A DNA stretch of 64,000 nucleotides. It comes from Nautilus pompilius. Lineage: Eukaryota > Mollusca > Cephalopoda > Nautilida > Nautilidae. The notes under the pieces were generated by a model, which saw nothing but the letters and a program-made list of their open reading frames with translations, made no database searches and was not told the origin of the DNA. The DNA lies in the NCBI GenBank assembly GCA_018389105.1, contig JACATO010000333.1, positions 1,302,001-1,366,000 of the forward strand, written 5' to 3'. The stretch's first letter is position 1. Each line of letters starts with the position of its first letter. The position numbers and the translations under genes are program-made. Of this stretch, positions 47,961 to 60,400 are shown piece by piece.

Positions 47961-49679
47961 GATCAGCTGCAGATGACTAACTTTGCTTATAACCTGCTCT
48001 CACTGTCCATATCCAATGTTTGCACATTGCTGTCCAACAAGCTAAATGAGTGATCCGAGCCATATCACCAAAAGGAAAGGGTTCACTGTTTATTTACTTG
48101 ATTCATGATGGAATCCAACAAACTAGGTAATGTGTGTGGTTCATGCAAGTAGCTTTACCAATAAAATCACTTTCACAGAAAAATGAAACAATATAAATGG
48201 CTAGAGGAAATGATAATGTGAATCAGTATCCTTCTACAGGTACTATCTATAGTATAAATGGAAGTAACTGAAGTGCTTGGCTGTTTTGGGGCAGTTTACC
48301 AAAGCTGGTGTGGCTAATACGAACAGGAAATGACTAAATAATAAAATAACTTTGTTATATTTTTTCTAAATAATTTGGAGCTGAAGAAAGTATATTTTAA
48401 ATTGTAAATGTGTATTAAAAAAAAGCATATGTAAAATTAATGAAGTTAAAAAAGTACCAACTATTAAGAAAAACTAAATCATCATGCTATCAAACTACAT
48501 TTAAATGCCAATCATATGTTAATTTTGATAAGATTTTTTTATTTAAAAAATCTATCAGTAGTATATGGCTTTAGCCTGTTTTATTACATCATGAGAAAGA
48601 AGTAAAAAATAATAATTTTCTTTTGTTTTCCTTCGCATACCATAGATATTCAAAATTTTACAAATACTTCTTTTTCAATTATCCTGTTTTTCATCAGTAA
48701 AACATATTTTTATTGTTCCAAGTACTTTGGTATATTTGGTAAATGTAATTAAATGCATTTGGTAATGAATGCACTAGTCATTTAAGCATCATGTGGATAT
48801 GAGAGCAAGAGAGAAAATTTGTGTCAGCTGAATATGGGATAGACTGGTGAAAAAATATAACTGCAGTGAAAAAGAGAGCTGCCAAATATTTCATATAATA
48901 TAATCTAGATTTGTGATGCAAACTATTTTAAATGTTTAGAAAAGTCTAACTTAAAATTCCAAAATCCCTTGTGAATTATTACTGCCTAACCAATACCATC
49001 AATAAGATGTATATTATTCTGCAACAAATTTCAATGCTAATAAAAGTTGCTTGTCACTTTACAACTTTACATGAGTGAGGGCTGTCATTATAGTATATGA
49101 AACATTATACATATGAACTTTAGAAAAAAGCCACAAAGGTAATGAAATTGCACACAAATGGCACACCTTTTAGCTGCAAGGTTTTCAGTTGATTCTATAT
49201 CATTTTATCTTTGAAAACTGGTACTGATTCTATAACAAGTTAATATTTTCCTTAAAGCACAAAAGATAGAACCACTGAGAACTCAACTAGAGTACTGAAG
49301 TCAAGATAGGAAACATGTATAAACAACACTTAAAATTTAGTGAATCCGTTACCAGCACAGAGAGAGCTGTAGTTTAAAAATAGCTTCAGCAAAGTAGGAT
49401 ATAACAAAAACTTGTGCCTGAATTTTTTACAGATGTAAAGTTCTAGTTTTGCCATTTATTAGAGCTTCAAGTTTGTTGCACATATTTAAGAATAGTAAAA
49501 CATTTTTCCTATGATATAAAATAATAACATATTTAGTAGCCTCTTTAATTGAAAATATGATACATCTGAAAAACAAAGAATTGCTAGACTCATCAGCACT
49601 AGTAAATCATTTGTATAATTAAAATTCTAATAGAAAACTAAATAATTTACTTCTCATTGCATGACATCTGACTGATGCT
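47961..49679. other. AT-rich non-coding DNA, no gene seen
   Basis: Could include the decayed N-terminal part of the piggyBac element just right of 47960. Otherwise nothing recognised. Confidence 0.45.
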
Positions 49680-50300
49680 GGTTCTATGATTTCATGGGAA
49701 CAAAGACAATTAATGAAAAAAGCTGCTGTGACTATTTTCATGGAATATCTGGTGATTTATGATTGCAGTAGAACTGTAATGGATTGTAATCCTGATTAAT
49801 GAAGTCAACATTTGAAGTCTCCAATATGTCTTCTAAGCAGTTACACATCTCTAGAAGCATGTACTATTGATTACACAGCTGCTCCCTTTAAAAACATGAA
49901 CCTGGGTTTCCTTTGCTTAATCTCATTACTATTTGACACTAAACAGCAATAAAATTACTTTGCTGGCCAAAATCTATCCATGCCCTAGTTAAACCTCTAA
50001 AATCTTCTTGCTATTTTTTTCTTTCTGTAAGTGCTTTGATGTCATAAACATTTCTACAAAATCTTTATTTTTGAAGTAATGTCACTGAACAAATCAGTAA
50101 AAATTTCATTAAGGAGTCTCATTTACATAGCCATTTAATGCGTCTTGGTGGTTGTAGCCAAATTTTTCTTAAAAACAATTTGCGGCATGGCATTATCCAA
50201 CTGATTGTGGTGGTAATCGTATGCTGTCTCAAAGATTAAACCCATGCATGTGCAAGTTCAGGCCATCACAAATTGATTTTTTCTTTCAGAGAAGAGGTTG
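49680..50300. promoter_or_regulatory. possible conserved non-coding block
   Basis: A stretch with less low-complexity sequence than its neighbours, with repeated TAAT/ATTA homeodomain-type cores, including GGATTGTAATCCTGATTAAT at 49781-49800 (TAATCC on one strand, GGATTA-like on the other) and CATTTAATGCG near 50130. No coding or transposon signal. Enhancer status is inference. Confidence 0.22.
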
Positions 50301-51659
50301 ATGTGTATTTTGACCTACATTTCTCATGCATAATTTCCATGACAGGGACAATTACAAATGTGTTGTATTCTTTAACAAATCTGCTTGCTTTCCTAATGAA
50401 TAAATTATCTAAAAATATATACCTATTTTTTGTTGCTCAAATAAAAACAAAAACAACTAATTTCAGGAGAAAAATATAAATGCATCATTGCACCAAATAT
50501 TAACATATATTTTTTAAAAAGGAAGCAAACAAACAAACATTGCATTCTATGGAATTCTTTTCTGTTATCACAACATTTTGGAATTCATGAATAGTTTAAT
50601 TGTTAGTCTTGCATAATATTCTGATACCAACTACAGATTTTTCATTTAAAATGGGTAATTTATCTATAATCTTTAGTCCAAGAGACATTTTGTCCCAATT
50701 GCTTGTTTGTGAGAAAAGAAATGATTTTTTGAAAAACAAAAATTTAAGATTTCCAATGACAGTTAAAAATTTTCAGTTTCACCTGATTAGCAGAATATGC
50801 TAGTCCAAGACAAATTTTTTATTCTCTAAATTTGACAATATTAAAATAACTAATTGAATAACAAAATGAAAAAGTAGTTTCAGCTTGCAGTAGTTATAAA
50901 ACTTAATACTCAACGCCATTCAGTTATAAAAGTGATTGCAACTAAAGACTACAAATAATCTAGATTTTGTTTGTCGCATAAAATTCACATTTCAGTGTTC
51001 AAACCAAAAGAAAAAAAAAAGACTTTCTAATAAACATGAGCGTAAAATAGATATAATTTTAAAATTACTGTACAAGAAATGTATAATGATAATGCTTACA
51101 TGAGAACAGTTTAACAAAATGAATATTTTTTTTAAATTACATAGGAGCAATTTCTTGGGTTTTTTTAAAAAAAAAAAAAATAATCTTCGTTAACATTAGA
51201 GATAATTTAAATGTTACATGATGAACAAAAGTTTAAATAACATTTTAAACAAAAATATTTCCAACAATAATAAAAAACAAAAACTTTTCTCCACCAACTA
51301 AAAAAAACTCCATTCTTTCAATGAATTATTAGACTTATAATGATTCATAACTATATGATAAGTTCTGCATTTTTTCTCTTTCTTTTGAAATATGGCCTGT
51401 TTTAGTTAAACCTCTTTGTTAAAATAATTCTAAGACTTACCAGACAAACAAGAGAGTTATGCAATGATTTTATTTAACATCTAACTAATTCTGGTTCTTG
51501 GCATTATCATCGTACATTTAATAATAGCTGGTTTTGGCTGATGCTGAAGTACACTAAGGCTTTAATTTTAGTCAAGTTAAAAATTTTATTTTGTTCATAT
51601 TATGTTAAACATTTATAAATTAACCATTCAGTTAATCAAACTAGGATAGTCAGTCTAAA
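50301..51659. other. AT-rich non-coding DNA, no gene seen
   Basis: Includes a T-run and A-run pair near 51150-51181. No recognisable coding frame. Confidence 0.5.
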
Positions 51660-52165
51660 ACTAAATAATGAAAAATTGTATATTTGTCAAAGGCTGCCTC
51701 TAAGTAGAAAAGCAAGGTCTTCTAACAAAACAGTAATAAATGATATTCAGCTAGCTACATGCCATCCGATTATCAGCAATTTGTTACCCACCAGAGCTAC
51801 ACTTTATTACTACAGAGATAAGCTATCCTATCTGTTGATGGACATCTTGAGCCAACCTCTCTGCCCACAGGGTTAGCATTTGTTATGAGTAGAGAGGTCT
51901 CAATTGATGACTGAATAGCTATCATCAACTTTTTCTCCACAGCTGGTGGTATGTGTGGACAACTTGTCGCCTTCAACAAGGACTATTTGTTTATGATGAC
52001 AAAAGCCATCCAACTACCAATTATTTTGAATGGCTATCAGCATTTCCACTGAGTAAATATGCTACCATTACAAAATCTTTAGCAAAAAGTAGAAGATATA
52101 GACTGCTTCATTTTGGCACCAATCTGAAGAAAGTAGAAAGAATATCCATCAAGCCTTTATAGCTA
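51660..52165. other. less AT-rich block with two unrecognised short open frames
   Basis: Plus-strand frames at 51676-51876 (66 codons) and 51953-52162 (69 codons) lie on a segment richer in G+C than its flanks. A TTTTTCTCCACAG acceptor-like tract sits near 51930-51942. Neither peptide resembles a family I know. It may be a conserved non-coding block or an unrecognised exon; evidence for either is weak. Confidence 0.25.
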
Positions 52166-53059
52166 GTCAAAGAAAACAAATTAATAAAGGTTCCATTTGC
52201 TTATTTATTAATTTTTAAAATGTAGTCATGATTATTTTAACTTTTATTTCACTTTAAAATTTCAAGAACTTCATGGATAATGACAAATTAAACTAAGATA
52301 ATATACACTGTTTAGGTATGGAAACAAACAATAAATCATCAAACATTTTACAAATACAGCATCCTAAAAAATATTAAAGTGGCTAATTTTATTGAAATAT
52401 ATGCAAATTTTCTACTTTGGAACAATTCTGCAAAAAAGTAATTCTAAAACTACAAAGCAGTTTATTAAATTAAAGGCCTTTAAAAATGTTCACATTTTGA
52501 AAAAAAATATTTTTCAAGTAAAATACCAATATAAACATTTTATAATATATAAATAGTATTAACAAAAAAATTAACAGTCTATCAAAATAAATATAGAAAG
52601 ATGCTTTTTTTTTAACAATCATAAAATTCCTATTGGCAGTAAGAGCTCTCTTAGTCTCTTTCAATTAAATCTTCTATAAACCAAGTGATTTACTTCAATA
52701 ACTCAAACTATTTAAGAACTGTAATAAAAAAATGTTCACAATTTGTTTACTTAATTTTAATATTAAGTATTACAGAGTATGTAGACCCCTCTTAACTTTA
52801 TGTTCAATCAATATTTTATAAAAGTGAAATATTCATATATATATATATACTAAACCTAATATCATAATGCAATAATACCTGTTGATTTATTCCACCAAAA
52901 CATTATACTATCACTATTCTGTCCTTAAAGAAAGAGAAAAGATTTACACATTTTCCTTTTAGATTTTACTGAAATGACCATTATTTATTAAGTTGATAAC
53001 TAAACCTTCACAAAAATTTTATAAGTAAAGATAAAGTCATTTATAAAAATTAAAAACAA
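52166..53059. other. AT-rich non-coding DNA, no gene seen
   Basis: Contains a short (AT)n run near 52834-52849. Otherwise featureless. Confidence 0.5.
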
Positions 53060-53900
53060 ATGCAAAAAACCTGTTTTTCAACATATGTAGTCCAATGACT
53101 CAAGTTTCTCAGTACCATTAAAGTATAAACTTTTTTTGGTTGTTGTGTAAGCCAAAATTGCACATCTGTTGAACCTTGTGATCAGTGGCAAATATTCAAC
53201 CTTGAAGAGCATCTTTCAGAGCTCCAAAAAAGATGAAAATTGAAAGGGGTTAGATCAGGGAAAATACAAAAGAGGATCAGTCTGTTCAAATTGTCTATGA
53301 TCACCAAATCACTGTGGTCTAGTACTGTCATGCTACAATGGAACACTTTGTGTCAGTCTTCTACACTGTTTTGTTGAAGCACACTTTCCAAAAGTTCAAG
53401 TGTTTGTGGATGATGGCATAGATACTGCCTGCAATTATGCCAAATGCATTAACAAATATAGCAATATTCACTTATCGGTTATCATGAAAATGTGTGCCAC
53501 TTTGTCAATGTTGGAGCATCTAAGTGGATCTTCATCCACTACTGATGTTTAGTCATTTTAAAACCTGTCCAGCCAATTGTACACTTTTCTTTGAACCATA
53601 CACTTCTCTCCATATTATTGCACCAACATTTTAAAGTGGATTTCAGTTGGCAGAACATCTTTAGCTCACAAAAAACAGATTAAAAATTGATTCTCTTCTC
53701 TGACATATACTGACAACTGTGTAGCCAATGTTGTTTACTTGCTCATTAGTGATAGAAGTGCACAATGCATAAACAAGGTGATTTTAATTACTTCTACTTT
53801 GACTTTTCTTGGTTGTATGGTGTTTCCTTCTTTGTGACACGCAAAAAGCTCTGATATAAATAATGTTTTTATTTTCTGAAACACCCTCATTCATCTTGCA
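53060..53900 (-). mobile_element. internally deleted mariner element
   Basis: The minus strand shows N-terminal mariner pieces WFKEKCTIGWTGFKMTKHQ (about 53610-53550) and AGSIYAIIHKHLNFWKVC (about 53440-53385), the second helix-turn-helix. It then jumps to a remnant of the second catalytic region (HDSTRP, about 53335) and to FPDLTPFNFHLF near 53245 (normally YSPDLAP.DFFLF) and LTQQPKKVY near 53145. The central nuclease part with the first catalytic motif (GDETWV) is absent, so about 400-500 bp were lost. Ends were not resolved; the right edge is probably close to a TTTTATTTTCTGAAACACCC tract at 53865-53885. Confidence 0.68.
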
Positions 53901-54908
53901 GTAATTTAAATATGGTATTTTTTTTTTTTTTACCTATGCAATGTACACAGTTCAATCTCTTAAAAATTACTGTAGATAATTATATTTTATAATTTCCTGC
54001 TCTTAGCTAGCAGGAGTTCTCTTCATTAAAAGAACCATCAATTGCTTTGCATTTTTGCAGAGATTATGGCTTCATTAGTACAATATATTTATTAGAAATG
54101 TGTGTATTAAAAACCACAGCCACAAGTTTATCATAAATTATGTGAAAAAGAGACTTCACTAAAATTTTAATAGTTGGAAAAATGAGAATAGACTGTCTGT
54201 AATGCAGAACTTTTACATACTTAAAAAAAATCACTGGTTGCTTTCCTTATACATATGATTTAATTTAAGCAATAGCAAAAATTATTTTTATGCACTCCAG
54301 TACTATGCTACATGCATGATTTTTCCAGAATATGCTTTGCTAATAAAGAAATAATAGCATTAATTAAGTCTTTGTGAGCAGAAATCAATATAACTTAACT
54401 TGAATGGCATTTATGCAGTTTGAAAAAACTTCTTCAGCAACAGAACTATAGTAAGTGGATTAAATTAGTAGCAATAGTTATTATCAGTGGCAATGTTAGT
54501 TTAAAAAGCAACAAACATTAATAAATAGGTCATAATAGTTTTTTGATACTTTTCATTTAAAACTTCTGAATCATCTATTAACCAAAAGCAACCTAAATCC
54601 AATTACTCGCTACATATTATTGAGGTCTTCTCTAAGTAAATATGCCTCACCTGAACCCATTGGAAATGCTTCAACCTCAAAAGAAGCTCCATAACATTTT
54701 TCAGGGAGCTGTTAATTTGAAATTATTCATTATTTACAAAAATTGCAAAAGCACAATGAAATAAATTAATACTACTTTATTATTTGCTAAACAGTTCATA
54801 TAAGAGACATTTTAACATTACATCAGACCTAATTATAATAATATTTGAGTATTATATTATGAGAATTACATTCTTTCCAGGTAGATTAAGGTAAAGAAAT
54901 AAACAATA
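53901..54908. other. AT-rich non-coding DNA, no gene seen
   Basis: No recognisable feature. Confidence 0.5.
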
Positions 54909-55329
54909 TACAGTTGTCCCTCGCCATATCGCGGTTCACTTTTCGCGGTCTCACTGTATCACGGATTTTTAAATTGTATATATCTAATTTTGTATCGCAA
55001 ATTTTTTGCTATATCGCAGGATTTTGCGGTATATAGGTATTTTTATATATTTATTATTTAAATTATTTTTGCGGGAAAATAAACATTTTCTAGCCTAAAA
55101 AATTGAAAACAATATAAAAAATATATAAAAAATATTAATTAAAACATATTAAAAGAATATTAAATCGAAATAAAATATGTAGCGTACAGTAGATGAGTAG
55201 ACAAAGACTCGCATGTATGGAAAACGCAGCTACGGCCGCTTATGCTTCAGCTAGTTTGCCCACGTGAGATCGTACACAGCGCACTATCGGCTGATGGATG
55301 GGAGGCGACCAACCAGAGCACTGTGTCCT

Positions 55330-55623
55330 ATGATGTCACCCAAACGTTCTGCGCCTTCTAAGGCTTCTGGCACGGAACCCAAGTGCCAGAGGAAGATGCT
55401 TACCATCGCAGAAAAGGTGGAACTCCTTGACATGCTAAAGGAAGGGAGAAGCTATGTGGCTGTAGGCCGCCATTACGGGATCAATGAAACTTCGGTTCAC
55501 TACATAAAGAAGGACGAAAAGAATATAAGGACGACGGCAGCAGTGTCTTTTAACAAGACTGCAAAGAGGGTGGTAACTTCCCGCAATAAAGCCATTGTGA
55601 GGATGGAGTGTTTAAGAGCATAG
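55330..55623 (+). pseudogene. Tigger transposase N-terminal fragment (psq HTH only)
   Basis: The likely start is one of the paired ATGs at 55330 or 55333 (MSPKRSAPSKASG), although the frame is open from 55264. KVELLDMLKEGRSYVAVGRH, then YGINETSVHYIKK is a pipsqueak/CENP-B-N helix-turn-helix as in TIGD/Tigger proteins. The frame stops at 55623 after IVRMECLRA, where relatives continue into the CENP-B HTH and DDE domain. The result would be a DNA-binding domain with no nuclease, a form that could in principle bind element ends. Expression is unknown. Confidence 0.85.
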
Positions 55624-55722
55624 GAAGTGTTTATAACAGTGTGGGAAAGGTTAATAACAGTATGGGAAAGCTTTATAAGAGTGTGGGGAGGGTTTATAAG
55701 AGTGTGGGAAAGTTTATAAAGC
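55624..55722 (+). repeat. short tandem array, about 20-bp unit
   Basis: About five imperfect copies of a GTTTATAAGAGTGTGGGAAAG-like unit (here TTTATAACAGTGTGGGAAAG and variants), directly after the truncated transposase frame and inside the Tigger derivative. Confidence 0.85.
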
Positions 55723-55834
55723 CTTAAAAAATATATAAATAATAAAATAAATATAAGGTCGCTACTTTGCGGATTTTCGCCTATCGTGGGGGGTTCTGGA
55801 ACCTAACCCCCGCGATAGACGAGGGACCACTGTA

Positions 55835-56569
55835 TTTTTTATTAAATCTATACACAGTAAAAACTATATTTTTTTCGTTTTAAAACAGCTTTTGTTCAAA
55901 ACAAAACTTGTGCAGCACAGCATGTTTCTTTAAGAGTTCATGTTATACTTTACTACTTTCATAAAGTAAACAAAAAAGATAATCTAATGGTTGTTTTCTT
56001 AATTCTTAGATGAATAGAATGACTAAAAACAGAAGGCCAAGGCTTTCCTGGTTAAGAAATGTGATGAATACCTCGATGCAATAGAAGAATGTTGAATATT
56101 TCTTCAACAAAGTCAGGAAACTTATCAAACCACTCAAAATACTTCTGAATGTAAACAAAATCATCCAGAGCATCCATAACAGGTTTATGTTGCATCTGTC
56201 CAGCAAAGATAATTTCATCCTTTTAAATCACATTTCTTTTGATTTTAATTACAAATTTGTTTTGGATGATGCCAAAATACTGGCTACATATTTGTTTGAT
56301 TTTTAAAGTAGAAATCAGAAAATCTTTATTTATCAAACAACTGAATCCTGTTTTAAATGAAAATAACTTTTTAGTATGTTTGCTTTATAACACAAGCAAT
56401 GAAAATGTGGATATCTTCACTCTCTCTAAGTTAAATGCTCTGATAAAACGGTGGAAGTAACAAATGATGATGACGATGATTGGCTGATCTTAATAGATTT
56501 AATCTCATTTGTCAAGCTATTTATAAGCTAGGGTAACCCTCAATTTGGGGTCCCACATATCCACTTTTG
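55835..56569. other. AT-rich non-coding DNA, no gene seen
   Basis: Frames of 70-73 codons here show no known domain. Confidence 0.45.
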
Positions 56570-58453
56570 CCCAATTTATACTGTGTTATGATTGCCCAAC
56601 TTCCAATGATGTAAAAACATTTTAGTGATGCACAAGATGAAAAATCTGTAAAACAAAGATTTCTTATGGCTGTTAAAATTGGCAAAATTCAAAAGATTTA
56701 CAGATAACCAGTAAGTGTTGGCACATAAGTGTATATCACCATCTATCAATCATTTCTCACAGTTTTGATAAAGCATGTGAACTCATTCCTTTGATAAAGT
56801 TTTTCTCGAAATGTTAGGCATAAAATTTTGTCTATAAGTTGTGCTTCCTTTGCTGCAACGCTGCTGCTACCAGTAATTTGTTACCCCAAATAACTACAAA
56901 GCAGAAGAGATTGTCATATACCGCTAATTACAAACTCCAGGTGATATAATATGCAATAGAGCTGCCGCCAACAGAATATACTATTCATGATCAGTGAAAG
57001 CAAGAGGAAAAGCAGAATATTTTAGAATGAAGCAAGCATAATTTTTATAGGGGAATTAAGTGGCTGCAGCTAGAACTGAAGATCTGGATAATGGACTACA
57101 GAAACTCAAGCATTTCAGTATCTATGAAAATGATTATCTGGGAAGCAGAAAAACAGCAACAAAAGTGGAATAAGTGATTTTAAGGGAACAACATCATGGT
57201 ACTACAGATTTAGGAAGAGGCAAGGGCTAAGCATGCAAGTGAGAAAAGAATCGCACAGAAAGTGCCAGATGAGTATGAGCAGAAAATTGTAGAGTTTCAC
57301 AAGTATATTATCAAAGCATGGAAAGAAAAAAATTGTGAATTCAGCCAAACAGCGAACATGGACAAAGTTCCCCTCAGTTTCAATGTCCCATCAATCAAAA
57401 GTGTAGATTTCAAAGGAGTAAAACAATAACCTTAATGAAAACTAGCTGTGAGAAGATGCATTACACTGCTGTTTTAGCATGTTGTGCTGATGGCACAAAA
57501 CTATCACCAATGTTAATTTTTAAGAGACAAACTCCTCCAAAAGAAAAAATACCAAATGGTATTCATGTTCATGTTCATCCAAAGGGTTTGGATGGATGAG
57601 GAAGGCATGAAAATACGGTTACAAAAGGTGTGGGCAAGGCATGCTGCTAAAGAAACCATCCTTGTTATTATTTGACCAATTCAGATCACATATAACTGAA
57701 ACTATGAAAAAGAGGGTGGAAATTTAAAACAAAGATAGCTGTGATTCCTGATGGCCTTCTCAAATACAACCTTTAAATGTGTCTATCAATAAACCATTCA
57801 AAGCCTTCATGTGTAGCCTTCATGTGTTAGAAAGGAACAAATGGATGAACCAACACCTGCAGGACGTATGAGGCAGCCCACTATTTCACAGGTGTACGAA
57901 TGGGTGAAAACATCATGGGAAGCAGTGAAACAAAAGATAATAATCAAGTCTTTTAATAAATGTGGCATCAGTAATGCACTGGATGGTACAGAGAATGTAC
58001 TATATGAAGAAATGGTAACAGATTACTCTCCAACAGCAGCAGTGATGATGAATTTTCAGGCTTTGAGGATAGTGATGAGGATCATGAGGATAGTGTTAGT
58101 GATGATGAATGAACCACTATACTTGTTTATTGTTTTATTTATATATGGTTCATTAATACATTTTTTCTCTGATGGTAATTTTCAAAAGAGTATGAATTTG
58201 TAATGTTAACAGTAAATATTACATACATATTGAAATTTTCCAGAGGTAATTTAAAAATATATGTCAATGCATCATTCAAACAGCTATTTGGTAGTGGGCA
58301 CAGTGAAAACCATAACAAACAGTGATCACTTGGGGATTGCATCAGACCAGTCCTCCACCAGCAATAACATTTACCTTTGGCATATAACGTGCAGAGTGAT
58401 TCATAGAGGATTTCTTTTGGAAAAAACGCATGCTATACGCAGGCAAATACAGT
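56570..58453 (+). mobile_element. pogo-superfamily transposon relic (POGK-like)
   Basis: Encloses the decayed transposase at 57190-58110. A probable right end lies near 58453: the reverse complement reads CTACTGTATTTGCCTGCGTA and then ATAGCATGCGTTTTTTCC, resembling the termini of POGK-like elements. On the left, TACTGTGTTATGATTGCC near 56579 may be the decayed partner. The outer limits are approximate. Confidence 0.55.
57190..58110 (+). pseudogene. POGK-like pogo transposase, degraded
   Basis: The plus strand preserves the order of a DDE_1 pogo transposase. VPDEYEQKIVEFHKYII is at about 57268. NMDKVPLSFNVPS near 57357 is the first catalytic motif (normally NMDEVPLTF). CCADGTKLSPMLIFKRQTPP is near 57483, and HVHPKG is near 57573. 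LLLFDQFRSHITETMKK near 57665 holds the second catalytic aspartate. PLNVSINKPFKA near 57773 is the third motif (normally PLDVS.NKPFK), so D is replaced by N. The C-terminal part at 57841-58000 (SFNKCGISNALDGTEN) is still open. Frameshifts and stops occur near 57440, 57597, 57725 and 57835. It is a different subfamily from, and much older than, the copy at 41.5 kb. Confidence 0.82.
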
Positions 58454-59679
58454 AGTACAAAACATTGAAGAATGTTTCATATATACTGTGGTAATATGAT
58501 ATTTCTATTCAGAGTACTGGTCCTAAATTTGCATAAAGAAAATATTATCTTAGAAAACTAAAAATAATGACAATTATTAGCTTTACATTTTTTCTCTGCT
58601 GTATTATGTTGTTATATTATTATTTTTTAAAAAAGAATTAAAACACTCCTTATTTAATCTAACTTCTTAAAAATTCATTTGTATAAGATAATCTTAAAAG
58701 CGGGAGAGAAAGAAGGCTAGTTAAACTGATATACCATTATTCCTGTTTATTAAGCACCATCTAATTGCACTCTTAATTTTATTATAAACATGTACCCTTA
58801 TTTGCAATATGTCAGAAATTGTAAATAAATATATATTTTTTAATGTCAAGAGCTGTATGCTGCTTGTGGTACTGGATCCAAATCTCATGCCCACAGTGCA
58901 ACATATGCAAACAATTGCTTTAACATTATCCATTTCATCAGTGTACATGTGAAGAAATCCACAGAACTACTCATTACCGGATATATCATTTCAAAATAAA
59001 TAATCCTCCAATGCAGATAGTATTACTATTATTTATCCCACATGACAAGATGTACTTTAACTAGGAGTCATGTTCATTTTGCTGTATTCCTTAATTCTCT
59101 TATCCATTCCAAATATTTTAGCTGCTGATTTCTTACATATTCTTTTCACTCTGCACAAATGCCTTGATACAAAACAAATGTAGCAAATATACATTTTTTC
59201 AAAAAACTATGGATGATACACAAGCACTTATTGAGAGAGCTCCAGTGGCAAAAAAAAAGAGTAACAGTAGTAGTAGTCACTGATGATCACCCCATATCTC
59301 CTCTAACAAAAAAATGCATATTATTTCAGAACATTCTGACTTAAATCTGAACCAGCACTATATAGTTTATAGTTAATCAATACAGAAATTAGCACTTTTT
59401 GTTTGCAGTGATTAAGATTAAAATGTCATGTTACTGTTAATAACCATATTTCCTAAAGCTATATGCTAACTTAATTTGTCATGATCTCTTTTCCAGTACT
59501 CAACAATTAATGCTCACTTTTTTCTCTCTCTACTCCATCTTTGGTCATTATAAGATTTAATTGCTAGCTATAGAAAATACAGTACCCTGAATCATTAATT
59601 TGGTCACTCCCATAAATGAATTTATCTGATCAAAATTTACATATTTCAGAGGTGGCTATGTATATACTGGATCTCTATA
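58454..59679. other. AT-rich non-coding DNA, no gene seen
   Basis: No recognisable coding frame. A short AGTAGTAGTAG run lies near 59267. Confidence 0.5.
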
Positions 59680-60400
59680 ATGGGTCTCCAGGTAGGTAGA
59701 TAACTAGTGTATTCTATCACCCTACTAAAACAAAATCCATGTTATTTTTTACATTTACTTGCATTACAAGCTGAGCTTAATGGTAGATTTCCCTCATTTT
59801 CAACATTTCTCATGGATCTGGCCAATATAATCATGAATGACACTGCTATGATAACAATTTGAAAGGTCTTCAACAATGGCACTATGATAAAAATGTCATT
59901 AGTTGCCATGTTCACATTCATTGTCAGTTGCTTTATAAAATCACCCATGCAACAGAAATAAACCAAAGAATGGTCTAATACAGAGATATCACATAGGAAA
60001 CAAAGCTTTCTGTCAACTAGAAATAAAACACTTTGAAAGGTCTAGTCAAAGGACATACTCTTGAGTAATGGTGCCACATACTATTCTCTGATAGGTCCAG
60101 GTTATAGAATTTCATGTCTGGAGGTTACATCTGCATTTGGAGAAGACCTACTTCAGTTTATGTATGGTCAGGTATAGAAGCATGAGATTTATGGTAGAAA
60201 GGCAGATTATGATGCATATATTCTTTGAAAGGATGGCACTACTTGTCATCTAATTCATTTTAGGAGTCCATTTTCAGGCCTCTTTTAGCAATTTTCTTAT
60301 CATGGAACAATTGTTTGTAACGTATTTACACCATCAGAAAGTCTTCCTTGTTCCACAGTTTTACAGAACAACTTTTCTGTTCTACATTTAGCCATTCTTT
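59680..60400 (+). mobile_element. Tc1-like family copy C (degenerate)
   Basis: The third copy of the family at 30.5 and 35.8 kb. The shared start is near 59680 (ATAATGGGTCTCCAGGTAGG against ATATTGGACACCTAGGTAGG in copy A). GGTCTTCAACAATGGCACTA is at 59864 and GCAACAGAAATAAACCAAAG is near 59949. A region matching copy A's first catalytic block follows at 60070-60130, then a TTTGGAGAAGACCTACTTCA block. No open frame longer than about 70 codons survives. Right limit approximate. Confidence 0.6.

Larger units (their letters stand above)
54911..55832 (+). mobile_element. Tigger-type (pogo superfamily) non-autonomous deletion derivative
   Basis: The ends are CAGTTGTCCCTCGCCATATC (left) and, reverse-complemented, CAGTGGTCCCTCGTCTATCG (right). 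The flanks are TA on both sides (54909-54910 and 55833-55834). At 922 bp it is far shorter than an autonomous Tigger of about 2.5 kb. It keeps the 5' region with the start of a transposase and a short tandem array, but no nuclease domain. Confidence 0.93.
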
